6,953 nucleotides of DNA from Gemmatimonadota bacterium (GTDB lineage: Bacteria > Gemmatimonadota > Gemmatimonadetes > Gemmatimonadales > GWC2-71-9): NCBI GenBank assembly GCA_003222235.1, contig QHVD01000200.1:5988-12940 (forward strand). Direction: 5' to 3'. A program made the position numbers and the translations under genes. A model generated the notes under the pieces. It had not been told where the DNA came from. It saw nothing but the letters and a program-made list of their open reading frames with translations, and did no database searches. Shown one piece after another: positions 1-5,705 of the stretch (positions are counted from its first letter, which is position 1; each line of letters starts with the position of its first letter).

Positions 1-2
1 AG

Positions 3-1799
3 CCAGGCTGGCTCGCCATCCGACTTGATCTCGCCGGCCTCTTCTATACGGCTGGCTCGCTTGCGGGCGCGTGGAACTTCGCGGGCGCCGGCCTGCGCGC
101 GGTGCGCACCCTGAAGCTGGACATGAACTTCCTCATGTCGGCCGCGATCGTAGGCGCCATTCTCATCGGAGAGCCCTTCGAGGCCGCGACGCTTGCGTTC
201 CTCTTCTCGCTCGCCGAGCTCCTCGAACGATTCGCCGTGGATCGCGGTCGCCGGTCCATCGCCCGGTTGGTCGAACTCGCGCCGGAGCAGGCGGACCGCC
301 TGCTCCCCGACGATTCGGTCGAGACGGTGCCGGTCGCCGAGCTGCGCCCGGGTGACCGGGTGCGCATCCGCCCCGGCGACAAGATCCCCGCCGACGGCCG
401 CGTGGCGGCCGGCGGCTCGGCGGTCAACGAGGCGACGATCACAGGCGAGTCTCAGCCGCGGCACAAGGACGTCGACGATCCCGTGTTCGCGGGCTCGCTC
501 AACACCGAGGGCGCGCTCGACATCGAGGTCACGGCCGACGCCGCGCACAGCACCTTGGCGCGCATCATCCAGCTGGTGCGCGAAGCCGAGGCGCGCCGGG
601 CGCCGATCGAGCGGTTCGTGCAGCGGTTCGCCAGGGTCTACACGCCCCTCGTCACGGCGGGGGCCGTCCTCGTCATGGTGGTCCCGCCGCTCGTGTTCGG
701 GGCGAGCGGGTTGGAGTGGTTCGTTCGCGGGCTGACGTTGCTCGTAATCGCCTGTCCCTGCGCGCTCGTGATCGCGACGCCGGTCACGGTGGTCAGCGCA
801 CTCACGAGCGCTGCGCGGCACGGGGTGCTCATCAAGGGCGGCGAGCATCTCGAGGCGCTGGGCAGCGTGCGGGCGCTCGCGGTGGACAAGACCGGGACGC
901 TGACCATGGGCCGCCTGCGCGTGACCGGATTCCATGCGGCCGACGGGACGGCGCCACTGGTACTGCTCCAGCGAGTGGCGACGGTCGAGGCGCGCTCGGA
1001 GCACCCCATCGCCCAGGCGATCGTCCGATTCGCCGAGGAGCGCGGCATCCGTGCGCATGCACAGGTGGACGACTTCACCGCCCTACCCGGCCGAGGCGTG
1101 CGCGCGAAGATGAACGGCCATGACATCCTCGTCGGGACCGAGACGTTCGTCGGACCGGGGCCCGCCGCGCGGTGGAAGGGAGCGGAGCCTGGGACGATGC
1201 TCATCTACTTGCGCACGGACGACGGGTTGGAAGGTGTCTTCACCATCCAGGACGAGGTGAGGCCCGAAGCCCAAGCAGTCGTCGCCTGGTTGCACGGCTT
1301 CGGAGTACGGCCGATCGTGATGCTGACGGGCGACGGACCCGAGACGGCGCAGATGGTCGGTCGCCTGATCGGCGTGGACGAGGTACGCGCCCGGCTACTC
1401 CCCGAGGACAAGGTGCACGCCGTGCGGGCGCTGCGTGAGATTCACGGGACCGTGGCGATGCTCGGCGACGGCGTGAATGACGCCCCGGCCCTCGCGGAGG
1501 CCACCGTGGGCCTCGCCATGGGCGCGGCGGGATCGCCTGCGACAATCGAGACCGCCGACGTGGCCTTGATGGCCGATGATCTGACCAAGCTGCCGTACGC
1601 CGTACGCCTCGCGCGCCGGGCACGGCGTACCATCCGGTTCAACATCGCGCTCGCGCTCGGTCTCAAGCTCGTGCTGGCGATCGGGGCGGTAATGGGCGTC
1701 GTTAGTCTGGCCGTCGCGGTCCTTGTAGGCGATATGGGCGGGTCACTCGCGGTAACGGTCAACGCTTTGCGCCTCTCCCGAACGGGGAGTGACTCATGA
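3..1799 (+). CDS. Zn2+/Cd2+-type P1B-ATPase (ZntA/CadA-like), 5' end outside window
   Basis: Inner-membrane pump that exports soft divalent metals (Zn, Cd, possibly Pb or Co) using ATP. The frame is open from the window edge, and the residues before the first possible start (GTG 102) already look like transmembrane sequence, so the true start lies upstream. Numbering from nt 3: a membrane pair with LDMNFLM near 37-43, the actuator motif TGES at 147-150, the CPC metal-site motif at 251-253 (nt 753-761, context VIACPCALVIATPV), the phosphorylation motif DKTGTLT at 295-301 (nt 885-905), the nucleotide-domain SEHP around His334, and GDGVNDAPA from 488. The last two helices carry the Lys (LGLK, 555) and Asp (GDMGG, 577) that typify the P1B-2 zinc/cadmium subgroup rather than copper pumps. 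The missing part would hold the first helices and any N-terminal metal-binding domain. The family call is very secure; substrate choice is inferred from motifs. Confidence 0.95.
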   Translation, partial: PGWLAIRLDLAGLFYTAGSLAGAWNFAGAGLRAVRTLKLDMNFLMSAAIVGAILIGEPFEAATLAFLFSLAELLERFAVDRGRRSIARLVELAPEQADRLLPDDSVETVPVAELRPGDRVRIRPGDKIPADGRVAAGGSAVNEATITGESQPRHKDVDDPVFAGSLNTEGALDIEVTADAAHSTLARIIQLVREAEARRAPIERFVQRFARVYTPLVTAGAVLVMVVPPLVFGASGLEWFVRGLTLLVIACPCALVIATPVTVVSALTSAARHGVLIKGGEHLEALGSVRALAVDKTGTLTMGRLRVTGFHAADGTAPLVLLQRVATVEARSEHPIAQAIVRFAEERGIRAHAQVDDFTALPGRGVRAKMNGHDILVGTETFVGPGPAARWKGAEPGTMLIYLRTDDGLEGVFTIQDEVRPEAQAVVAWLHGFGVRPIVMLTGDGPETAQMVGRLIGVDEVRARLLPEDKVHAVRALREIHGTVAMLGDGVNDAPALAEATVGLAMGAAGSPATIETADVALMADDLTKLPYAVRLARRARRTIRFNIALALGLKLVLAIGAVMGVVSLAVAVLVGDMGGSLAVTVNALRLSRTGSDS

Positions 1800-2071
1800 G
1801 AACTCCGATGGGAATCGGTGCCTTGGGTGGGGCGGTTGCGCTCTTGGTCTCCAGCGGGTGCGATCAGTCCAGCCCCCGCTCCCGTGACTGGGATTCTGAT
1901 CCGGATCGCCGAGGAGCATCACGCTCGTCGGCGAGAGGGGCGTACGTCGTGGCGATCCCGATGGCGTTTGTGCATCAGTGGATCTCGGACGCGCTCTACG
2001 TGGCGGTGGCGCTGCTGTGGCTGGTGCCGGATCGGAGGATCGAAGCGCGTTTGGCGCAGTTGGAGCGCTAA
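1796..2071 (+). pseudogene. Chimeric small ORF: lipoprotein-like start joined to a TMEM175/DUF1211 C-terminal tail
   Basis: A 91-residue frame whose ATG overlaps the ATPase stop (ATGA at 1796-1799). Residues 5-22 form a short hydrophobic stretch ending VSSGC, like a lipoprotein signal with a suboptimal lipobox (Ser at -3), then a charged low-complexity linker to about residue 47. Residues 49-91 (nt 1940-2071) read AIPMAFVHQWISDALYV and then LLWLVPDRRIE, which matches from memory the last membrane helix and cytoplasmic end of the TMEM175 (DUF1211) potassium-channel family. A normal family member has about 200 residues and several helices, all absent here. The simplest reading is a deletion that fused an unrelated 5' end to the channel gene's 3' end. 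It could still be translated by coupling to the ATPase, but I expect no channel function. The TMEM175 assignment is from recalled family sequence. Confidence 0.6.
2068..2071. other. Tail-to-tail overlap of two convergent stop codons
   Basis: The plus-strand stop TAA (2069-2071) and the minus-strand stop TAG (complement of 2068-2070) share bases. No intergenic space remains for a conventional terminator between the convergent genes, and I see no hairpin with a T-run nearby. Confidence 0.85.
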
Positions 2072-2356
2072 GAGCGAGACCGTGCACTCGGTTGGAGCAG
2101 CTCGATGAATGACCGCCGCGGCTCCCACTCCGGACCCGCGAAGCGAACCGAGGCGGGGTCACGATTGAGCAGGGTGACGATGACTTCGGCGACGATACGC
2201 CCGCCGACCGGGCCCAACCGCTCACCAGACGTGGTCACCGCCGCCTCTCGCAGGACGTAGTACCAGAGCGGGGTTTCGCCGGTCCATCCGATGACGCGCA
2301 ATCCCACTTCGTTGCCCGTCAGCGGTGTGACGCCCAGTTGCCGTGCCACGGCTTCA

Positions 2357-2359
2357 CCC
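2357..2359 (-). other. Frameshift 2 in haem peroxidase: one extra G
   Basis: On the minus strand the frame reads LAVRDLQRG and meets TGA at 2356-2354. Removing one G from the GGG run (CCC on the plus strand) gives LQRG followed directly by EAVARQLG in the next frame, exactly as the family continues. A single-base insertion in a short homopolymer can be a mutation or a sequencing error. Confidence 0.8.
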
Positions 2360-2900
2360 GCGCTGAAGGTCGCGCACGGCGAGCGAGTGGTATTCATCGA
2401 TCTCGGTTTCGCCCGTGATCGCGACCGGCAGATGGATCAGGGGGGGAGCCAATCGACCGTCGATTTTCTTTGCCCGTTGCGCCGCGTCACTCCCGGGCGT
2501 GTCGAACAGGAGCGTCCAATCCACCGTTCGTGCGCGTGGAACCGGTCGAAAGCCGAGCAGGTCGGGGAAGAGCGGGACGGGATCCGTCTCTCGATTGAGT
2601 TGGTACTTCTGGCGAATCTGACAGTGGCCGTAACGGTACGCGGCGTCGGCAAACTCGAGTGGGATGAATGCGTCTCCGTCCGGCCGGAACCACCGCGGCC
2701 CGTCCGCTATGACTTCGTCGACCAGCGGTCGGCCGACGAGCGACGGCAGGAACTCATTGAGGATGGCCCACTGATAGTGCCACCGCATTTCACGCGCAGC
2801 CGTGTCGAACACCGCTTGTTCCGATGCCCCGCGGCCGCGCGCCTCGTCCGCGAAGGCGTTGTGTGCCTTCAACATTGCGAGATGCAGTTGCGCCATCAGC

Positions 2901-2904
2901 AGAT
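2901..2904 (-). other. Frameshift 1 in haem peroxidase: deletion junction removing the catalytic Arg/Glu segment
   Basis: The first frame ends ...PRNVEGIAIC and then TGA (2898-2896). The next frame resumes as DLLMAQLHLAML. In intact relatives these blocks are separated by about 8-10 residues including a GDxRxxE-type motif, whose Arg and Glu are the distal catalytic Arg and a haem-linked Glu in myeloperoxidase. The frame change fits a loss of 1 mod 3 bases, for example 25 or 28. The exact size is inferred from recalled family spacing. Confidence 0.7.
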
Positions 2905-3386
2905 CGCGATGCCTTCGACGTTCCGCGGCACGTCGGCCCCATCCGCACCAAGCAGAAATTTCGCGGGGTCGTCCCGTTGAAAAAGGAATGGATGTCCGAC
3001 CGGGCCGTCGCCGTACAAGCATTCGAGGTTCAGTTGCGGCGCGCGGGCATTCCGCAGCGCGCGAGGGTTGACGTGACTGTGGAGGGCCGATCGATCTGCA
3101 GTGATGTCATGGGCGACGAATTGGCCGAAGATCGGCCAGCCGGCGGCGACGGCGCTGAGCGAGGTCGGTGTGTCGGCGAGATCGCCACAGTCGCAGAGTC
3201 CACCCGCGCGTCCGATGGCGTGAAGCAACGCCTCGGCGGTTTCGAGGGCCGGGAGCTCCGGAAACATGCGCGCATAACTCGAGGGCCCGATGGCAGCATC
3301 GACCGGCGGGCGAACCCGCGACGGCGACAGGCAATGCGTTCTGGAGGACGAGCCGACGGCAGCCATGTGGACCTCGGATGACGCCA

Positions 3387-3991
3387 TCATAGCATGACCA
3401 AGCCGCGCCGCAATCCCGTCGCCACCGCTTCCGCCCGGTTCGAAGCCCCGAGTTTCTCGTAGATCGCGGCGAGATGGGTCTTGACGGTGTGCTCCGAGAT
3501 GCCGAGCCGCGCATCTCCCGTTCGCGCGGGGTCAGCGCACGGTCGCCATTATCCACCGGAGCGCGGGTCCCATCGCCCGACTTGTCATCGAGTACCGCTG
3601 TTGCAAGCGCTGCCGGGAGCGACGCGAGCCCCGCGGCCGCCGCTCGCACGGCCGCGCGGATCTCCTCCGGCGAGGCATGGCGGGGCAGCACGGCGCGCGC
3701 GCCGGCGCGCAGCGCTCGAGCTCCGGCCTCGCCGTCGAGATCGTCCAGCAGCACGACGACCGGCGTCGAGTCGCGGTTCGGCCGTTGCTCGAGGAGCACC
3801 GGAAGGGGCAGCTGAGGCTCGGGTCCGGGACCGAGCACGATGACGTCGGGACGGCCCTCACGTATCTCGTCGCCGAGCGACTCGAGAGAGTCGGACGCAG
3901 CGACGAGGAGCAGCCCGGGGTCCTGGGCAATCGAGTGCTCGAGGTCTTTAAGGGTGCCGGCCTCCGGCGACACGATGAGGACGCGTATCAC
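3387..3991 (-). pseudogene. NarL/LuxR-type response regulator, degenerate receiver, HTH interrupted by a frameshifting deletion
   Basis: Start chosen at GTG 3991 because it overlaps the upstream protease stop (GTGA, 3991-3988) and places the first receiver strand IRVLIV at residues 2-7; ATG 4024 is an in-frame alternative. Residues 1-125 have receiver-fold patterning, but the acidic pair is replaced by Ser-Pro (VLIVSPE, 8-9), the phosphorylated Asp aligns with Gly54 (PDVIVLG), and the conserved Lys with Arg104 (VLPRHASPEE). This is a pseudo-receiver that probably cannot be phosphorylated normally. A linker leads to LTPREREM (153-160), the start of a LuxR helix-turn-helix. The rest of the HTH, RLGISEHTVKTHL, then YEKLGASNRAEAVA, ending at TGA 3389-3387, lies in another frame. 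The helix-turn-helix therefore lacks its first part. It would have been a transcription regulator, perhaps of its own operon. Confidence 0.85.
3509..3512 (-). other. Deletion junction in the LuxR helix-turn-helix
   Basis: After LTPREREM (Met codon 3514-3512) only two bases remain before the CGG (3509) that begins RLGISEHTVK in a different frame. LuxR-type domains normally have about 15 residues here (the first HTH helix and part of the next). A loss of about 43 bases matches both the missing length and the frame change. Size is inferred from recalled family consensus. Confidence 0.7.
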
Positions 3992-4596
3992 GACACCGCC
4001 ATTGTCTGAGAGCGTCGTACCCATGCCTCGACTGCTACCGCGGGGATTGCCAGCGCCAGGCCGCCCTGCATCATCGTGTTAACTCCGACGAGTCTTCCCG
4101 TAGCATCGGCGAGCGGGCCTCCCGAGAAGCCGGGAGCGAGGCGCACGTCCGCCCGAATCCACCGCGGCGTCCGACCCTCGCGGTCACTCTCGGCACGGTG
4201 GATGATGCCGAGCGTGGCCGCGCCCGTGAGGCCGCCGGGGTGACCGAGGGCGATCACGAGCTCACCCACGCGCAGCGGCGGAGAGTCCCGGACTACGGCG
4301 CCTACCACCGCGCGGCCCGGCTCGAACTCGAGGGCGGCGAGGTCGCGCCTCAAGTCGCGCGCCACGAGCCGCGCGCGCGCAGCCGTGCCGTCGCTGAGCT
4401 CGACTGTCGCCCGCTCCCCCTCGACGACGTGCGCGTTCGTGATGACGAGCCCCGGGCCCTCCGGCTCTCCCCCGTTCCACAGGATCCCCGCGCCCGTCGC
4501 CGCGCGGTGTGTCCGCACCTGCACGGTGATCTGGCGGAGCTGGTCCACCGCCGCGGCGACCTCTTGCGCAAGACCAGCCGTCATGGACGCCGTCAT
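3988..4596 (-). CDS. Trypsin-like (HtrA/S1C-type) serine protease without PDZ domain
   Basis: A 202-residue chymotrypsin-fold protease domain with a complete triad: His56 in VITNAHVV, Asp85 in DLRRDLAALEF, Ser158 in GFSGGPLAD. Phe replaces the usual Asn before Ser-Gly-Gly. The conserved GELVIALGHPGG strand lies at 111-121. The protein ends shortly after the protease domain, with no PDZ and no transmembrane anchor. The N-terminus (MTASMTAGLAQEVAAAVDQL) is an amphipathic helix rather than a signal peptide, so a cytoplasmic location is inferred. Start ATG 4596 overlaps the preceding stop (ATGA, 4593-4596); an in-frame ATG at 4584 is possible, and neither has a strong Shine-Dalgarno. It resembles the upstream gene around both the His and Ser motifs, suggesting tandem duplication followed by PDZ loss. 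Substrate unknown. Confidence 0.88.
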   Translation of the reverse strand: MTASMTAGLAQEVAAAVDQLRQITVQVRTHRAATGAGILWNGGEPEGPGLVITNAHVVEGERATVELSDGTAARARLVARDLRRDLAALEFEPGRAVVGAVVRDSPPLRVGELVIALGHPGGLTGAATLGIIHRAESDREGRTPRWIRADVRLAPGFSGGPLADATGRLVGVNTMMQGGLALAIPAVAVEAWVRRSQTMAVS

Positions 4597-5507
4597 GCTG
4601 CCCGCGACGTCGGGCGCTCGCCTGGGGTCAGCTGGAGCGCTTTGACCTGTCCTCCCCGGATCAGGCGTGCCGCGAGGGGCTTGCCCACGCGGTCGCCTCC
4701 GAGCTTAGCCAGGACGTCGGATGCATCGTTCACCGCCGTGCCGTCGAGCTCGAGCAGCACATCGCCGAGCAGCAAGCCGTCCCGGTCCGCAGGTCCGCCC
4801 GACTCCAGGCTCACGATGAGCAAGGCCAGGTCGCTCTTAAGCTCGAGCTTCCGAGCGAGCGACTCCGGGACCCGCACGGGTTGCGTGCCGATCCCCAGAT
4901 AAGCGCGCCGGATGTTCCCGCGTTCCAGGAGCTCGGTGACGATACGCTCGACGGTCGCGATCGGAATCGTCACCGGCACGCCGCGCGCCAGCGCGGAGGT
5001 GTTGATGCCGAGCACGCGACCCGCCGCGTCAATGAGGGGACCACCGGAAAAGCCATCGTAGATCGCCAGGTCCAGCCGCAGCAGCGAGTCGATCTCGGCC
5101 CCCTGCCACGTACGCCACGGACCATCCGCGCGGCTCACCACGCCCCAGCTTGCAGTCAGCCCCGGCCCTGGGCGGCCGAGCGCGATCACCAGTTCGCCGA
5201 TTTTGGGGGGCGCATCACGTCGGAGACTCGCGACCGGCAAGCTCTGGCCGGCGAGCTTCAAGACCGCGAGGTCGGTGCTCGGGTCGCGCCCGGCGAGACT
5301 CGCCGGGGCGGTCGTGCCATCGGGGAGGGTCAGCGTGATATTCTCGTCGCGGTTGATCGTGTGATTCGTCGCCACGACCACCCCCGGTTGCCAATGCACG
5401 CCGCTCGCTGGAATGCGCCGCCGGGCGTGTATCGCGACGACCGCTCGGCCGGCCGACTCTACGGCATCGGCGAGCTCGGTCGAAAGGGATTGCAGCACAG
5501 TGCTCAT
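4593..5507 (-). CDS. HtrA/DegP-like S1C serine protease with C-terminal PDZ domain
   Basis: A 304-residue protein. The protease domain spans roughly 10-195, with triad His49 (VATNHTI), Asp79 (DPSTDLAVLKL) and Ser154 (YDGFSGGPLID). The Ser motif has Phe in place of the usual Asn, as in the next gene. Residues about 203-295 form a PDZ domain (AYLGIGTQPV, then SGGPADRDGLLLGDVLLELDG), which in HtrA proteins binds substrate C-termini or controls activity. ATG 5507 is chosen because GGAGGT sits four bases upstream; the frame stays open to 5654 but that extension is proline/arginine-rich and unlike a leader. The chosen N-terminus, MSTVLQSLSTELADAVESAG, has no signal peptide or membrane segment, unlike classical periplasmic DegP/DegS. 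It is the first gene of the four-gene unit; its stop overlaps the next start. Enzyme family is secure; cytoplasmic location is inferred. Confidence 0.92.
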   Translation of the reverse strand: MSTVLQSLSTELADAVESAGRAVVAIHARRRIPASGVHWQPGVVVATNHTINRDENITLTLPDGTTAPASLAGRDPSTDLAVLKLAGQSLPVASLRRDAPPKIGELVIALGRPGPGLTASWGVVSRADGPWRTWQGAEIDSLLRLDLAIYDGFSGGPLIDAAGRVLGINTSALARGVPVTIPIATVERIVTELLERGNIRRAYLGIGTQPVRVPESLARKLELKSDLALLIVSLESGGPADRDGLLLGDVLLELDGTAVNDASDVLAKLGGDRVGKPLAARLIRGGQVKALQLTPGERPTSRAA

Positions 5508-5511
5508 CGTT

Positions 5512-5517
5512 ACCTCC
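5512..5517 (-). promoter_or_regulatory. Shine-Dalgarno GGAGGT of the protease operon
   Basis: The minus strand reads GGAGGT, then AACG, then ATG at 5507. It is a near-perfect anti-16S match at acceptable spacing, and it fixes the start of the first protease. The three downstream genes have no comparable site, consistent with coupled translation. Confidence 0.85.
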
Positions 5518-5524
5518 GTCACCG

Positions 5525-5542
5525 GCGGGCGTCGGCGCCCGC
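5525..5542 (-). repeat. Perfect 7-bp inverted repeat in the leader of the protease operon
   Basis: GCGGGCG (5525-5531) and CGCCCGC (5536-5542) are exact reverse complements around a 4-base loop (TCGG on plus, CCGA on minus). In the minus-strand transcript the hairpin ends 7 bases before GGAGGT. It has no following T-run and sits upstream of the coding start, so it is not an ordinary terminator. It may be a 5'-leader stabiliser or part of an operator; in GC-rich DNA chance is also possible. Confidence 0.4.
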
Positions 5543-5705
5543 TCACGTGGATTGGAGTATGGGGCGAGGGCAGGGTGAGCGGCATCGGCCGAACAGGCGA
5601 CCTTGAACGGCGCGGCGGACATCGGAGATCGTCTTCGGCGGTCTCCTGAAACAACCCTTTCGCAGGTCCCGTTATCTAACCGGGAAAGCTCCGACCAGGC
5701 TGTTC

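Larger units (their letters stand above)
2068..3390 (-). pseudogene. Animal-type haem peroxidase, disrupted by one deletion and one single-base insertion
   Basis: Three minus-strand frames join into one protein of the animal haem peroxidase superfamily (myeloperoxidase/cyclooxygenase fold). Part 1 (3390 to about 2903) holds RMFPELP, the distal-haem segment FGQFVAHDIT with catalytic His94 (nt 3109-3111), and CLYGDGPVGHP plus RDDPAKFLLG. Part 2 (about 2903 to 2357) holds MAQLHLAMLKAHN, RWHYQWAILNEFLP, and the proximal haem ligand in YRYGHCQIRQKY (His at nt 2624-2626). Part 3 (about 2357 to 2068) holds TPLWYYVLREA and GERLGPVGGRIVAE, the usual C-terminal signature. The ATG at 3390 overlaps the upstream regulator's stop (ATGA, 3387-3390), which supports this start; no good Shine-Dalgarno is seen. 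No signal peptide is visible. The catalytic Arg/Glu motif expected after part 1 is missing (see lesion at 2901-2904), so the product is probably inactive even if the frame were restored. Confidence 0.85.
5508..5705. other. Divergent intergenic region between the protease operon and the DUF5916 gene
   Basis: About 200 bases between divergently transcribed genes must hold signals for both. Visible are the Shine-Dalgarno and hairpin of the minus-strand operon. The plus strand has GTTATCTAAC at 5671-5680, containing a -10-like TATCTA about 28 bases before ATG 5706, but no convincing -35 at normal spacing. On the minus strand CATACT (complement of 5556-5561) could be a -10, again without a clear -35. 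I see no RNA gene or small ORF with coding character here. Confidence 0.5.

Noticed and set aside
102..104. GTG 102 as the true start of the P-type ATPase
   Set aside because: The same frame is open to the window edge and encodes membrane-like sequence expected of this family, so the gene begins upstream of the window.
2291..2980. 229-codon plus-strand frame across the peroxidase
   Set aside because: It is antisense to peroxidase parts 2 and 3, which have strong motifs; the plus-strand protein has no recognisable feature.
4198..4902. 234-codon plus-strand frame over the two proteases
   Set aside because: Its translation is Arg/Pro/Ser-rich and lies opposite two well-supported protease genes.
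5556..5561. CATACT as a -10 box for the protease operon
   Set aside because: No recognisable -35 hexamer occurs 16-18 bases upstream, so I do not call a promoter.
5508..5654. N-terminal extension of the first protease to ATG 5654
   Set aside because: The extra 49 residues are Pro/Arg-rich with no leader character, while GGAGGT sits at the right distance before ATG 5507.
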